The notes below the pieces were generated by a model. That model was given only the letters and a program-made list of their open reading frames with translations. It had not been told where the DNA came from and made no database searches. Below, in pieces: positions 8,629 to 18,278 of a stretch of 64,000 nucleotides of DNA. This DNA comes from Mucilaginibacter cryoferens (lineage in GTDB: Bacteria > Bacteroidota > Bacteroidia > Sphingobacteriales > Sphingobacteriaceae). The translations under genes and the position numbers were made by a program. Each line of letters opens with the position of its first letter. Within the stretch, counting starts at the first letter, position 1. The stretch lies in the NCBI RefSeq assembly GCF_014205845.1, contig NZ_JACHCR010000009.1, positions 182,875 to 246,874 of the forward strand, read 5' to 3'.

Positions 8629-9963
8629 TTACATTTCAAACGTTTCCATAAACTTTGTTGTGAAATTACCGGCACGGAAGTTAGGGTCCTGCAATAATTT
8701 CAGGTGGAAAGGTATGGTTGTTTTAACGCCTTCAATAACAAATTCGCTTAGGGCACGCTCCATGGTACACAAAGCTTCATCGCGGGTTTGGGCCACACAA
8801 ATTACCTTGGCTATCATCGAATCATAGTTGGGAGGTATTACATAACCTGTATAAACATGGGTATCAATACGCACACCATGCCCACCCGGCGAGTGGAAGT
8901 TGGTTATTTTACCCGGTGATGGGCGGAAGTTATTGTAAGGGTCTTCGGCATTTATACGGCACTCAATGGCGTGCATGGTTGGCTCGTAATTTTTACCAGA
9001 GATAGGGATACCGGCAGCAACCTTAATTTGTTCTTTGATCAAATCGAAGTTAATTACCTCTTCGGTAACCGGGTGCTCTACCTGTATACGGGTGTTCATC
9101 TCCATAAAGTAGAAGTTGCGGTCTTTATCAACCAAAAACTCTACAGTACCGGCACCTTCGTATTTAACAGCTTTGGCACCTTTAATAGCGGCATCGCCCA
9201 TTTTTTTACGCAGTTTCTCGGTCATGAATGGCGATGGCGATTCTTCAACCAGTTTCTGGTGACGACGCTGGATAGAGCAATCGCGCTCAGAAAGGTGGCA
9301 TACTTTACCGTATTGGTCACCTACTACCTGGATTTCGATGTGGCGTGGGTCCTGAACATATTTTTCAAGGTACAGGCCATCGTTGCCAAAAGCGGCACCA
9401 GACTCGGCACGGGCCGAATCCCAGGCGTTTTCAAACTCTTCGTCTTTCCAAACAATACGCATACCACGGCCACCACCACCGGCGGTAGCTTTTAGTATTA
9501 CCGGGTATCCAATTTTATTAGCTATAACAATGCCCGATTTAATATCAGATAATAAACCATCAGAACCGGGTACAATGGGTACACCTGCTTTTTTCATGGT
9601 TTCTTTAGCCGAAGCTTTATCGCCCATAGAGTTGATCTGATCGGCAGTGGCACCAATAAATTTGATACCATACTCGGCACAAATGGCAGAGAATTTAGCG
9701 TTCTCAGATAAAAAACCATAACCCGGATGGATCGCATCAGCGTTGGTTAGCTCTGCAGCCGAAATGATATTTGGAATATTTAGATAAGAATCGCGGCTTG
9801 GAGGGGGGCCTATACAAACAGCTTCATCGGCAAAACGTACGTGAAGGCTATCGCGGTCGGCAGTTGAATATACAGCTATGGTTTTAATACCCATCTCTTT
9901 ACAGGTACGGATAATTCGCAGAGCGATTTCGCCCCGGTTAGCTATTAATATTTTTTTAAACAT
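8629..9963 (-). CDS. accC: Acetyl-CoA carboxylase biotin carboxylase subunit
   Basis: The 444-residue ATP-grasp enzyme carboxylates the biotin on AccB using bicarbonate and ATP, the first half-reaction of malonyl-CoA synthesis. It begins [18 protein letters not shown]. It has the glycine-rich ATP loop [11 protein letters not shown], the catalytic block [19 protein letters not shown] and [14 protein letters not shown] chose ATG 9963; the frame is open 11 codons further upstream, but only through the spacer repeat. It lies downstream of accB with a repeat-filled 140-bp spacer. The carboxyltransferase genes (accA, accD) are not nearby. Confidence 0.96.
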   Translation of the reverse strand: MFKKILIANRGEIALRIIRTCKEMGIKTIAVYSTADRDSLHVRFADEAVCIGPPPSRDSYLNIPNIISAAELTNADAIHPGYGFLSENAKFSAICAEYGIKFIGATADQINSMGDKASAKETMKKAGVPIVPGSDGLLSDIKSGIVIANKIGYPVILKATAGGGGRGMRIVWKDEEFENAWDSARAESGAAFGNDGLYLEKYVQDPRHIEIQVVGDQYGKVCHLSERDCSIQRRHQKLVEESPSPFMTEKLRKKMGDAAIKGAKAVKYEGAGTVEFLVDKDRNFYFMEMNTRIQVEHPVTEEVINFDLIKEQIKVAAGIPISGKNYEPTMHAIECRINAEDPYNNFRPSPGKITNFHSPGGHGVRIDTHVYTGYVIPPNYDSMIAKVICVAQTRDEALCTMERALSEFVIEGVKTTIPFHLKLLQDPNFRAGNFTTKFMETFEM

Positions 9964-9965
9964 GA

Positions 9966-10103
9966 TTTCTTTGATGTGCAAATTGCAAATGTGCAAATAT
10001 GCAGATGAAAAATATTAATGATTGATGTTCAATTGTGTAAACTACAAATGTGCAAATGAATCAATATCATCCGCACATCTGAAATCTGCACATCTGCACA
10101 TCG
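9966..10103. repeat. Mirrored TGTGCAAAT/TGTGCAGAT word repeats, accC-accB spacer
   Basis: Direct-orientation words (gatgtgcaaatt, caaatgtgcaaat) occupy 9971-10058. Reverse-orientation words (ccgcacatctgaaatctgca, catctgcacatc) occupy 10069-10102, running up to the accB stop. A transcript through this spacer could fold the two blocks together. Confidence 0.7.
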
Positions 10104-10571
10104 TTATATAGGTTCTACTAAAAATAAAGGTTGGTCGTACTCTACTGGTGATGCGTTATCAACCAGTATTTTTACTATACGGCCAGAAATTTCTGATTCG
10201 ATCTCGTTGAAAAGCTTCATAGCTTCAATGATACAAACCACACCGCCGGTTTTAATTTCGTCGCCAACGTTTACAAACAATGGCTTATCAGGACTTGCTG
10301 AGCGGTAAAAAGTACCGATCATTGGCGATTTGATAGTTAAATACTTCGATGTATCCGGACCGGCAGGTGCAGCAGGCTCGGTTGCTACTGCAACAGGTGC
10401 AGGTATTAATGCGGCAGGTGCGGTTTGCGCAGGGATGCTTGCATGAATAAGCTGTGGCTGTGTCTCGTTGGTTTTTATCGTGATCTTAAAATCTTTCTGC
10501 TCAATTGACACTTCGTTTACGCCCGATTTCGACACAAAGCGAATAAGGTCCTGAATTTGTTTAATATCCAT
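10104..10571 (-). CDS. accB: Acetyl-CoA carboxylase biotin carboxyl carrier protein
   Basis: The 155-residue carrier has an N-terminal helical segment, an Ala/Pro-rich linker (about 45-72) and a C-terminal biotinyl domain. The biotin-accepting lysine is K119 in EAMKL. The protruding thumb region SPDKPLFVNVGDEI, characteristic of bacterial BCCP, is present. It shuttles carboxybiotin from AccC to the carboxyltransferase. It stands between fabH and accC on the same strand. Confidence 0.95.
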   Translation of the reverse strand: MDIKQIQDLIRFVSKSGVNEVSIEQKDFKITIKTNETQPQLIHASIPAQTAPAALIPAPVAVATEPAAPAGPDTSKYLTIKSPMIGTFYRSASPDKPLFVNVGDEIKTGGVVCIIEAMKLFNEIESEISGRIVKILVDNASPVEYDQPLFLVEPI

Positions 10572-10617
10572 AGTTGGGGATTAATTGGTTGGGGACAAAG
10601 TTTATATCTAAGTTATA

Positions 10618-10818
10618 CAAATGTATGCAAATGTGCAGATTACAGATGTGCAAATTACAGATGTAAAAATTTTGTTTTAATTAGTTATCTATTAGGCAAT
10701 ATTAACGTTTAATAATAAGCAGATGTTTTAAATTTTTGACATGTGCATCCGCGCTTTTCTTCATCAGAACATCCCGCATCTTTGTTTCATTTGCACATCT
10801 GAAATCTGCACATCTAAT
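10618..10818. repeat. Mirrored TGTGCAGAT word repeats, accB-fabH spacer
   Basis: Forward words (aaatgtgcagattacagatg, tgcaaattacagatg) lie at 10619-10664. Reverse words (ttgcacatct, gaaatctgcacatct) lie at 10791-10815, ending at the fabH stop. This is the third spacer in the same gene run with the mirrored arrangement. Confidence 0.65.
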
Positions 10819-11808
10819 TTAATAGGCCCACTTTAAATAGATGCTACCCCACGTAAAGCCGCCACCAAAGGCTGCTAATATAAGGGTATCTCCTTTTTTA
10901 AATTTACTTTCCCATTCCCATAAGCATAATGGGATAGTGCCGTTTGTGGTATTGCCGTAACGTTCAATGTTAATGATCACTTTATCATCGCTTAAGCCGG
11001 TGCGTCTTGCGGTAGCATCAATAATGCGCTTGTTGGCCTGGTGTGGCACCAGCCATGCAACATCATCGCTGGTAAGGCCATTGCGTTCCATTACCTCATG
11101 GGCCACATCGGCCATGTTGGTAACCGCAAATTTAAAAACAGCCTGCCCTTCCTGGTAAGCAAAATGCTCGCGATTGTCAACCGTTTCATGTGATGCGGGG
11201 CGTACCGAGCCGCCTGCTTTTTGATGCAGGTAAGAAACACCCGAGCCATCGCTTTTTAGTATCGAATCTATGATACCATTACCTTCATCATTGGGTTCAA
11301 GCAATACGGCACCGCAGCCATCGCCAAAAATAATGCAGGTAGCACGATCCTGGTAATTGGTTATCGACGACATTTTATCGCCGCCAACCACTAATACTTT
11401 CTTATGCTTACCGCTTTCAATAAACTGCGAACCCGTTGCAAGGCCAAATATAAAGCCCGAGCAAGCGGCAGACAAATCATATCCCCATGCATTTTTAGCA
11501 CCTATTTTATTAGCTAAAATATTTGCTGTAGCCGGGAAAACCATATCGGGGGTAGTAGTACAAAAAATGATCAGATCGAGCTCATCGGCACCTATACCGC
11601 GTTTTTTTAATAACGCCTGTACAGCTGGTACAGCTAAATCAGATGTACCCAAACCTTCGCCTTTAAGTATACGGCGCTCTTTAATGCCGGTACGGCTGGT
11701 TATCCACTCGTCATTTGTATCAACCAATGTTTCCAGTTCCTGGTTGGTTAACACATAGTCGGGCACGTAACCATGTACAGCAGTAATAGCGGCATGAATT
11801 TTACTCAT
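10819..11808 (-). CDS. fabH: 3-oxoacyl-ACP synthase III (FabH)
   Basis: The 329-residue thiolase-fold enzyme condenses an acyl-CoA primer with malonyl-ACP to start fatty-acid synthesis. The catalytic cysteine is C116 in LSAACSGF. The histidine lies in [12 protein letters not shown] and the asparagine in [11 protein letters not shown], completing the Cys-His-Asn triad. It lies 10 bp downstream of plsX and is surely cotranscribed with it. In Bacteroidota the primers are often branched-chain acyl-CoAs, but primer choice cannot be read here. Confidence 0.96.
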   Translation of the reverse strand: MSKIHAAITAVHGYVPDYVLTNQELETLVDTNDEWITSRTGIKERRILKGEGLGTSDLAVPAVQALLKKRGIGADELDLIIFCTTTPDMVFPATANILANKIGAKNAWGYDLSAACSGFIFGLATGSQFIESGKHKKVLVVGGDKMSSITNYQDRATCIIFGDGCGAVLLEPNDEGNGIIDSILKSDGSGVSYLHQKAGGSVRPASHETVDNREHFAYQEGQAVFKFAVTNMADVAHEVMERNGLTSDDVAWLVPHQANKRIIDATARRTGLSDDKVIINIERYGNTTNGTIPLCLWEWESKFKKGDTLILAAFGGGFTWGSIYLKWAY

Positions 11809-11818
11809 CTTTATATTT

Positions 11819-12757
11819 TTACTGAAAAGCTTGTTTTATTTTATCAACCAAGCCGCTTTCAACCATGTTTCTTGATAAAAGTACCATGTTTTTTATTGCC
11901 TCGGGACTTGAGATGCCGTGGCCAACAACAACCGGCGCGTTAACACCCAGGATGGGGCTGCCGCCATATTGCTCGTAGTTAAACCTATCGAAAAACTCAT
12001 CCTTAAACTGTTTTTTGCGTGTTATAACATAAAACGTTTCTGCAAGCTTTAATATTACATTACCTGTAAAACCATCGCACACAAAAACATCGGCCCCTTC
12101 GCTAAACAGGTCGCGGCCTTCAACATTACCCACAAAATTAAACAGCTTGGTTTCTTTCATTAAAGGATAGGTGGCCTGGCAAAGAATGTTACCTTTCTCC
12201 TCCTCTTCGCCTATGTTCATGAGCGCTACCCTTGGGCTATCAATATTATATACCGATTGCGCAAATAAGCTGCCCAATACACCAAATTGCACCAATACTT
12301 CGGGTTTGCAATCGGCGTTGGCGCCTACATCTAACAAAATACCCAAACCTCCTTTAAGTTTGGGTACAATAGTGGTCATGGCCGGGCGTACAACACCCGG
12401 AATGGTTTTTACACTAAACATAGAACCTACCAGCATGGCGCCGGTGTTTCCTGCAGATGAGAAAGCCTGAATTTCACCCGCTTTAAGCAACTGAAAACCA
12501 ACCGAAATGCTCGAATTTGGTTTTTGAACAATCGCTTTAGTGGGATGTTCGCCCATACCAATCACTTCGGTTGTATGTACAAACTCGAAATGATCGGGGC
12601 TAACATTGTTTTCCTGAAGAATAGTAGCAGCTACTTCTTTATCTCCAATAAGTACCAGTTTTTGGTTGGCAGATAAAGCCTTATAAGCTTCGATTGCTCC
12701 TAAAACAGTTGCTTTGGGAGCAAAATCACCGCCCATAATATCTAAGCCAATCTTCAT
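11819..12757 (-). CDS. plsX: Phosphate acyltransferase PlsX
   Basis: The 312-residue product converts acyl-ACP to acyl-phosphate for phospholipid synthesis through PlsY. Typical marks are [18 protein letters not shown] at the N-terminus, [12 protein letters not shown] and [16 protein letters not shown]. It lies between rpmF (16 bp upstream) and fabH (10 bp downstream), the standard bacterial order. Confidence 0.96.
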   Translation of the reverse strand: MKIGLDIMGGDFAPKATVLGAIEAYKALSANQKLVLIGDKEVAATILQENNVSPDHFEFVHTTEVIGMGEHPTKAIVQKPNSSISVGFQLLKAGEIQAFSSAGNTGAMLVGSMFSVKTIPGVVRPAMTTIVPKLKGGLGILLDVGANADCKPEVLVQFGVLGSLFAQSVYNIDSPRVALMNIGEEEEKGNILCQATYPLMKETKLFNFVGNVEGRDLFSEGADVFVCDGFTGNVILKLAETFYVITRKKQFKDEFFDRFNYEQYGGSPILGVNAPVVVGHGISSPEAIKNMVLLSRNMVESGLVDKIKQAFQ

Positions 12758-12773
12758 TTTCAGAAAATTAAAC

Positions 12774-12965
12774 TTAGGCTACTGCTGCTTTCTCAATAAG
12801 TACTTTACCGTTATAGTAAACGTTACCATCAACAGTATAAGCTCTGTGCGGTAAGTGCACAACGCCTGTAGTTTGGCAAGTGGTTAATGACGGAGCAACA
12901 GCTTTGTAATGAGTTCTGCGTTTATCTCTTCTTGATTTGGATATTTTACGTTTTGGATGTGGCAT
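12774..12965 (-). CDS. rpmF: 50S ribosomal protein L32
   Basis: The 63-residue basic protein begins [20 protein letters not shown], the usual L32 start. Only one cysteine remains in the central part (TTCQTTG), so this is a zinc-independent (C-minus) form. It lies between DUF177 and plsX with 16-bp gaps, a widely conserved arrangement that couples ribosome and lipid synthesis genes. Confidence 0.97.
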   Translation of the reverse strand: MPHPKRKISKSRRDKRRTHYKAVAPSLTTCQTTGVVHLPHRAYTVDGNVYYNGKVLIEKAAVA

Positions 12966-12981
12966 GATCCTGCTTTTTTTA

Positions 12982-13506
12982 TTATTTATTTATTTTTTTG
13001 AGTACATCCCACCGTGGGTCTGTATCCTCAGTTTGTTCTTCGTTTCCCGCCAGGCTGTTAAGCTTATCGAGCATTTCTTTATCACATGATGAGGTTTCGC
13101 CCTCATTTTCGCATACCGATATAAATGGCAATGCAACATTTATGTATTCGTATATCAGCCCCGCTATATTGATCTCATGATCATTTTTACTCAGGGTGAT
13201 GATCTCATCATCTTCATCAATTGCCTCCTCGCTAAACTTGGCAATTTGCTGTTCGGTAATATCCAACGGTTGTTGGTATTGGGCCAAACATCTGTCGCAG
13301 GTGGCTTCAACGGTACCCTTAATGTTAAAATCAAGGATGATCATCGTCTCCTGCCTGTCCAGTTCAACAGAGCACCGCAAGTTAGCCTTTTTAACCAACG
13401 AATAATCAAACTCGTTAAAAAAAGCATCGTCAACGACAAAGTCAAACTGGTGTTTCCCCAGCTTCAGTCCTGTAAAAGGAATCGAATATGTTCTAAGCGA
13501 TTTCAA
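12982..13506 (-). CDS. DUF177 (YceD-like) protein, first gene of the rpmF-plsX-fabH-acc operon
   Basis: The product is a DUF177 protein of about 174 residues with CDRC and a later C...C pair (SVCENEG, SSCDK) and an acidic C-terminus. Family members sit upstream of rpmF and are linked to 23S rRNA/L32 biogenesis. The frame is open to 13674, but a -7-like TACATTTG lies at 13525-13532. I therefore take the TTG at 13506 (reads [17 protein letters not shown]), where the conserved sequence begins. The upstream 56 codons do not look like protein. The start codon is the least certain part. Confidence 0.85.
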   Translation of the reverse strand: MKSLRTYSIPFTGLKLGKHQFDFVVDDAFFNEFDYSLVKKANLRCSVELDRQETMIILDFNIKGTVEATCDRCLAQYQQPLDITEQQIAKFSEEAIDEDDEIITLSKNDHEINIAGLIYEYINVALPFISVCENEGETSSCDKEMLDKLNSLAGNEEQTEDTDPRWDVLKKINK

Positions 13507-13524
13507 TGAGCAACAATTAGCCCG

Positions 13525-13555
13525 CAAATGTATGGAAAAATACCATAAACGGAAA
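13525..13555 (-). promoter_or_regulatory. Bacteroidota-type promoter for the DUF177-rpmF-plsX-fabH-acc operon
   Basis: On the minus strand TTTC (13552-13555) is followed, after 19 bp, by TACATTTG (13525-13532). This is a full match to the TAnnTTTG -7 box and a 3-of-4 match to the TTTG -33 box. The predicted transcript start falls roughly 10 nt before the TTG at 13506. Confidence 0.6.
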
Positions 13556-13641
13556 GTGTTTTTTTCTTTTTGGTTTTCGGGAGGATAATGGACGGTAAGG
13601 AGGGGTTTATTAAGGGTGAAAATAGGTGGATGCTGATTTAA

Positions 13642-13677
13642 AAAATGTGTTCTGTTGCACAAAACAGAACACATTTT
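13642..13677 (-). terminator. Terminator hairpin after the minus-strand permease
   Basis: aaaatgtgttctgtt (13642-13656) and aacagaacacatttt (13663-13677) form a perfect 15-bp stem around gcacaa. It lies 15 bp past the stop of the permease gene at 13692 and separates it from the DUF177 operon promoter. Confidence 0.8.
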
Positions 13678-13691
13678 GAGGTGATGGCCCC

Positions 13692-16070
13692 TTACTCGCT
13701 TCTTAAACTTTGCGCCGGGTTAATTAATGAGGCTTTAATGGCCTGAAAGCTTACGGTAACCAGGGCAATAAGCATGGCTAAAACTCCCGATAGGGCAAAC
13801 ACCCACCAATGGATGCTAATGCGGTACTGATAATCCTGCAGCCACTTGCTCATGGCCCACCAGGCCGTTGGAAACGCGATGAGGCACGATAGTGCTACCA
13901 GTTTTAAAAAATCGGCAGATAGCAGGGCCACCAGGCCGCTTATGGATGCTCCCAGCACTTTACGTACGCCTATCTCTTTTATTCGCCTGCCAGCAGTATA
14001 AGCCGCTAAGCCGAACAAGCCAAGGCAGGAGATAGCGATGGCCAGCAAAGCAAACACGCTGCTGAGTTTGCCAATCAGGCTTTCGGTTTTAAACAGCTTG
14101 TCAAACTCCTGGTCTATAAAACTATACTCAAAAGGGTAGCCCGGATTATCTTTTTTAATAACAGCGCCAATTTTGGCCATAGCCTGCGCCAGATCTGCCC
14201 CTTGTTTAATATGAATAGTAAGGTTGTTGGTAGCCCTGGGGTTACAGAAAATAATTAGTGGGTCGCTCTCGCCGTACATATTGTTATAAACCATATCATG
14301 TACAATGCCGATTACGGTAAGGCTATATTTACCGATAGTTATAATACTGCCTATTTGCCCGGCCTTGCCCATTTTGCGGGCCAGGCTTTGGTTAATAACA
14401 ATGCTGTTGCTATCAACCTTAGGTGTTGTGTAAAAATCTCTCCCGCTTAGCAGCTGAATGCCCATGGTATTTATATAGCCCGGACTTACGTGGGTATCAT
14501 TAATTACCACTTTATTATTGGGATTTTTACCGGCCCAGTTAAAGTCGCTGGCAGATCCGTAAACCTGCATGGCCAAAAATTCGTTCATGGCCGCGTTTTC
14601 TACCATTCCGGTAGCTAACAAGTCGTTTTTAACGGCTTCAAAATTTTCCTTTAGCTTTCCCTGCAGGTTTATGTTAAGCAAATTGTTTTTATTGTAGCCC
14701 AGGTTGCGGGTTTTAATATGGTTTACCTGCTGGTAAATAATAATAGTGCTGATGATGAGTATTATAGATATCACAAATTGAGATACCACCAGCCCTTTAC
14801 GAATAAAATTTGCGCTGGCTCCGGTTTTAACCCGGATGCCTTTAAGTACAAAAACGGGGTTAAAAGACGATAGATAAAATGCAGGATAGCTGCCCGCTAC
14901 CAAACCTGTAATTATGCCAATGCCAATTATAAAGGCCAGATGAGCCGGGTTTAGCAGATTGATAACCAGTTGCTTTTCTACAAGGGTGTTAAACGCAGGG
15001 AGCAGCAGGTACAATAAACCCACGGCAACCAATACCGATAGAAATGACATCATCAACGATTCGCCGATGAATTGTAATATCAGCCTGCCCTTACCTGCCC
15101 CCATTACTTTACGCACGCCCACTTCCTTTGCCCGCTGCTCAGAGCGTGCGGTAGAAAGATTCATAAAGTTGATACAGGCTATTAACAGGATGATCCAGGC
15201 GATGGTAGAAAACAGTTGCACATACCTTATTTTACCCCCGTCTTGCTGGCCGTTGGTAAAGTTATTATGCAGGTTCCAGTCGTTCATCGGGAACAGGAAA
15301 AGCTGGGTGTTTATCTCTTTATCTTTGGTTGCCAGGTAGTTTTTTAGTTTTTGATCTATAACGCTAATATTGGCCTTTGGCTGTACCTCGGCGTAGGTTT
15401 CAACAATATTATTGCCCCACTGGCCCTTTAGCCACGAGTTTTGATTTTCCCAAATAGCAAACGAACAAAGCCACTGAAACTGGAAGGTGGAGTTGGCCGG
15501 CAGATCTTTAAAAACGCCCGTAACCGTAAATACACCATCTACGCTAAAATTTTGTTTGGCATTAAGCCGGAAGGTTTTGCCGGTTGGATCGGCATCGCCA
15601 AAAAACTTTTTTGCCAGCGTTTGGCTGATAACCACCGAATTGGTTTCTTTAAAAGCACCATTGGGGTTGCCGTACACAAAAGGGAGTTGGAGCATCGAAA
15701 ATACCGAAGGATCGGCGTAGGCCCCATCCTCGTTGATGCTTTTTTCGCCCAATACAAACAGTTCGCTCATGTTCCAACTTTTACGCATGGTATTTTGAAT
15801 GCCCGGTATCTCGGCTTTCATAGCATTACCCAGCGGACTTGGGGCCGAAGCGCTGGTAGATATTACGCCGTTGGTGATCCGGTTTTCCATCACCCGGTAA
15901 AGGTTATCTCGTTTTGCAAAGTTGTGGTTAAAGGTTACCTCATCCTGTACCCATAAAAAAATAAGGGAGGCGCAGGCAATGCCTATAGCCAGCCCCGCGA
16001 TATTTAAAAAACTGTACACCTTGTTTTTTGCCAAACCGCGCAGGGTGGTTTTAATGTAGTTTTTAAGCAT
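13692..16070 (-). CDS. FtsX/MacB-like ABC transporter permease (solo copy)
   Basis: The 792-residue inner-membrane protein has two fused MacB-type halves. A first membrane helix (about 20-41) is followed by a periplasmic core domain. A three-helix FtsX domain begins near 285 (ACINFMNLSTARSEQRAKEVGVRKVMGA), with a further helix near 430. A second periplasmic domain and a second FtsX domain follow from about 670 (SCLGLFGLAAYTAGRRIKEI). The C-terminal tail NPAQSLRSE matches those of the seven-gene array 6 kb away. No ATPase domain or neighbouring ATPase gene is present. It is followed by its own terminator. Confidence 0.9.
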   Translation of the reverse strand: MLKNYIKTTLRGLAKNKVYSFLNIAGLAIGIACASLIFLWVQDEVTFNHNFAKRDNLYRVMENRITNGVISTSASAPSPLGNAMKAEIPGIQNTMRKSWNMSELFVLGEKSINEDGAYADPSVFSMLQLPFVYGNPNGAFKETNSVVISQTLAKKFFGDADPTGKTFRLNAKQNFSVDGVFTVTGVFKDLPANSTFQFQWLCSFAIWENQNSWLKGQWGNNIVETYAEVQPKANISVIDQKLKNYLATKDKEINTQLFLFPMNDWNLHNNFTNGQQDGGKIRYVQLFSTIAWIILLIACINFMNLSTARSEQRAKEVGVRKVMGAGKGRLILQFIGESLMMSFLSVLVAVGLLYLLLPAFNTLVEKQLVINLLNPAHLAFIIGIGIITGLVAGSYPAFYLSSFNPVFVLKGIRVKTGASANFIRKGLVVSQFVISIILIISTIIIYQQVNHIKTRNLGYNKNNLLNINLQGKLKENFEAVKNDLLATGMVENAAMNEFLAMQVYGSASDFNWAGKNPNNKVVINDTHVSPGYINTMGIQLLSGRDFYTTPKVDSNSIVINQSLARKMGKAGQIGSIITIGKYSLTVIGIVHDMVYNNMYGESDPLIIFCNPRATNNLTIHIKQGADLAQAMAKIGAVIKKDNPGYPFEYSFIDQEFDKLFKTESLIGKLSSVFALLAIAISCLGLFGLAAYTAGRRIKEIGVRKVLGASISGLVALLSADFLKLVALSCLIAFPTAWWAMSKWLQDYQYRISIHWWVFALSGVLAMLIALVTVSFQAIKASLINPAQSLRSE

Positions 16071-16294
16071 AATTTTAGGGTTTTAATAAATTATGATTTG
16101 ATATACGAATTTATTCGTAAATACTGTGCCATGTTTGTAAGGTGTTGGTTTTTATTTGTTTATGAATTTAATGCAATAGGGGATGTATCAAAAACGGACA
16201 GGGTGGTGTGCGTTTTTGGCGAGTGGGGGTAACGCCGTTACAAGAACATATTGAGGATGGAGTATAGCGGCAGTAAACTTACGCGCCTATATAC

Positions 16295-16302
16295 TACATT
16301 TG
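16295..16302 (+). promoter_or_regulatory. -7 promoter box before the DUF6934 gene
   Basis: tacatttg fully matches the TAnnTTTG box and lies 29 bp before the ATG at 16332. No clear -33 TTTG is seen at the expected spacing. Confidence 0.45.
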
Positions 16303-16331
16303 TTTAAAACATAAACCGATTACAAAGCCGA

Positions 16332-16772
16332 ATGAATTTAAAGCATTACACCTATTTTACTAACGATTACGAGGAATATGAATTTTATAGTGAAGGGCCA
16401 AAAGGTAGGATCAAAAAGGTAATTATGTTTTCCAGATTGCAGGATGATCCTGTTATTTTAAATTTAGCTTTTGGCGACGAAGATTCCAATACCGGACTAG
16501 TTAGCGATGTAATAACAACGGATAATAAAGATAGGGATATAGTGCTTGCCACCGTTGCTAATACTATCAACGATTTTTGTAATCATTATGGTAACCATTA
16601 TATATATGCTACTGGCAGTACATTTTCGAGAACAAGATTATACCAAATGAGTATTTCGGCATTGTGGGATGAAATTAGTATAGATTTTGATATATATGGT
16701 GTAATAGATAGCGTCGCTTATGAATTTCAAAGGAACGTCAATTATGAAGCGTTCTTGGTGAAAAGGAAATAG
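16332..16772 (+). CDS. DUF6934-like protein
   Basis: The 146-residue soluble protein contains EYEFYSEGPKGRIKKVIMF, NLAFGD, VLATVANTINDF, YATGSTFSRTRLYQMSIS and NYEAFLVKR. I recall this pattern from the Bacteroidota family DUF6934. No catalytic residues are established. It is followed after 34 bp by a 53-residue gene on the same strand, and the pair is closed by a terminator. A toxin-antitoxin-like or other two-protein module is possible but is inference. Confidence 0.75.
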   Translation: MNLKHYTYFTNDYEEYEFYSEGPKGRIKKVIMFSRLQDDPVILNLAFGDEDSNTGLVSDVITTDNKDRDIVLATVANTINDFCNHYGNHYIYATGSTFSRTRLYQMSISALWDEISIDFDIYGVIDSVAYEFQRNVNYEAFLVKRK

Positions 16773-16806
16773 AATCGTATATTTGAGATATAGAGGAAAA
16801 CTAAAT

Positions 16807-16968
16807 ATGGCAACAATTAAAAAAGTAGTTGATGAAAAAAACTACAGTAGTGCTGTTATAAATAATAACATGAAAAGCCATGCTGACGATCCTTTTTTTT
16901 TGAAAAAAGTAGAGGAAGCAAGAGAAGCTGTGCGTAAAATAACATTACCGGGAAGCAAAAAAAGATAA
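16807..16968 (+). CDS. Small partner protein of the DUF6934 gene
   Basis: The 53-residue lysine-rich protein reads MATIKKVVDEKNYSSAVI and ends AREAVRKITLPGSKKR. I chose ATG 16807, which has a purine-rich agagga about 10 nt upstream; an in-frame TTG at 16783 would extend it by eight residues. It is helical with a basic tail and no membrane segment. The family is not recognised. Its tight linkage to the upstream gene and shared terminator suggest they work together. Confidence 0.6.
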   Translation: MATIKKVVDEKNYSSAVINNNMKSHADDPFFLKKVEEAREAVRKITLPGSKKR

Positions 16969-16988
16969 GATCATATAATGATAATGAG

Positions 16989-17013
16989 AGGCTGGATTTA
17001 TTCGGCCTTTTTT
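16989..17013 (+). terminator. Rho-independent terminator after the DUF6934 pair
   Basis: aggctg pairs with cggcct (one T-G pair) around an 8-nt loop and is followed by a run of T on the plus strand. It ends only 6 bp before the convergent DUF5009 gene stop. Confidence 0.7.
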
Positions 17014-17019
17014 ATTGGA

Positions 17020-18204
17020 TCATATCTTCAACCTCACGTTTATCTTATCAAGTAGCCCGGTTAGCCAAACCATTACAAAGGCAAACACAATACATTTAAT
17101 GAGTCCGCCAGTGCCTTGGCTCAGATATTCGGGGTAGCCTAAGTTGCTCATTTCGTACAGGGGGTAAAAAATAAAGGGTACAATATAGCAGGTAAAGGTA
17201 TTGGTGCCGGCAGGTTCTATAATTTTAAACCAGTTGTACTTGTGCTTAAAATCAACCACAAAAATAAATATGGCATAGGCTATAAGGCTGATGCCTGTAC
17301 ATATTAAAACCCACGACGGGGTATCCCTCGCTTTGCTGATGCCGCCGCTAAACAAGCGCACAATAAAGCCCAGGTTAAATAGTATAATGGCCATTAATAT
17401 AAGCGCTGCCCAAAGCATTTTAAGTTCGTTGTTGGCTTTAAGGCGCATGTACAGTACCGATACAAATACCCCGGCCATGGTAAATGCCTGCATGGCGCCG
17501 TTGCCGGCTATCCAAACATAACGTTGTATGGGAGCCATAAAGTTAAGAAACCCAAAGTGTACATCCATATTAAACATCATGAAGAAGATCCAGGCGGTAG
17601 CCTGTATCCATAAATGCCCGTCGGAGTAGTAGTAAATGAGCGCGCAAACCAGGTAACTCCAACCTATAAGCCCTAATATGCCCCACCACGTAAAATGTAG
17701 CCACGTATGGCCCGGATCGTTAGTTTTGTATAGTACAGACATAGTTATCAGCAACGCTACGCCAAAGCCCTGTAACAGGTAGCGTTTAAGGTTGCTGGTT
17801 TCTTTACCGTAATCTAAAAATATAAAAAAGAAGCTAAACGTTACCAGGCTTTCCCATACCGGCTTGGGCAGGGCGGTGGTTACCTCGTTATAGGTTTCCA
17901 TATTGGCATGGTAAAAGCCAATAAAAATTAACGCCGCAGATCTGTTGGCTATACGCCACAGCAATTTATAGTTACCGCTTTTTAAGCGGTTCATAAAAGC
18001 AAAGGGAATTGACAAGCCTACAATAAATAAAAACGCCGGGAAAATGGTATCGGCCAGGCCAAGCCCATCCACGTTTTCGCCAACGTGCTTTATCCACTCT
18101 GGTGTACCCGGAATGCCATCCAGATCATTCACAAATATCATGAGCAACATGGTAACTGCACGAAAGGCATCGATGGATCGAATCCGGTCGGAGAAAGTAT
18201 TCAT
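17020..18204 (-). CDS. DUF5009 / HGSNAT-like membrane acyltransferase
   Basis: The 394-residue protein has about ten membrane segments. Its start, RIRSIDAFRAVTMLLMIFVNDLDG, followed by LADTIFPAFLFIVGLSIPFA, is the pattern of heparan-alpha-glucosaminide N-acetyltransferase-like (NagX/YeiB-related) proteins. These are thought to move acetyl groups to amino sugars across the membrane. A histidine (IKHVGENVDG) sits where the family's proposed acetyl-accepting His is found. The gene is alone on its strand, 74 bp from pdxA. A second, more divergent member is at 61602-62714. Confidence 0.8.
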   Translation of the reverse strand: MNTFSDRIRSIDAFRAVTMLLMIFVNDLDGIPGTPEWIKHVGENVDGLGLADTIFPAFLFIVGLSIPFAFMNRLKSGNYKLLWRIANRSAALIFIGFYHANMETYNEVTTALPKPVWESLVTFSFFFIFLDYGKETSNLKRYLLQGFGVALLITMSVLYKTNDPGHTWLHFTWWGILGLIGWSYLVCALIYYYSDGHLWIQATAWIFFMMFNMDVHFGFLNFMAPIQRYVWIAGNGAMQAFTMAGVFVSVLYMRLKANNELKMLWAALILMAIILFNLGFIVRLFSGGISKARDTPSWVLICTGISLIAYAIFIFVVDFKHKYNWFKIIEPAGTNTFTCYIVPFIFYPLYEMSNLGYPEYLSQGTGGLIKCIVFAFVMVWLTGLLDKINVRLKI

Positions 18205-18278
18205 TAAGGGAATAAATGCATTAATAAAGCAAATGTTTTAACTTAATGGCAATTAAATTAAAACATCTTGGTTACCAT

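Noticed and set aside
9964..9996. In-frame 11-codon extension of accC
   Set aside because: It also reads the spacer repeat; the conserved start [12 protein letters not shown] is at 9963.
7444..10818. TGTGCAGAT word clusters as a CRISPR array
   Set aside because: Words are short, degenerate and unevenly spaced, with mirrored orientation; there are no constant-length spacers and no cas genes.
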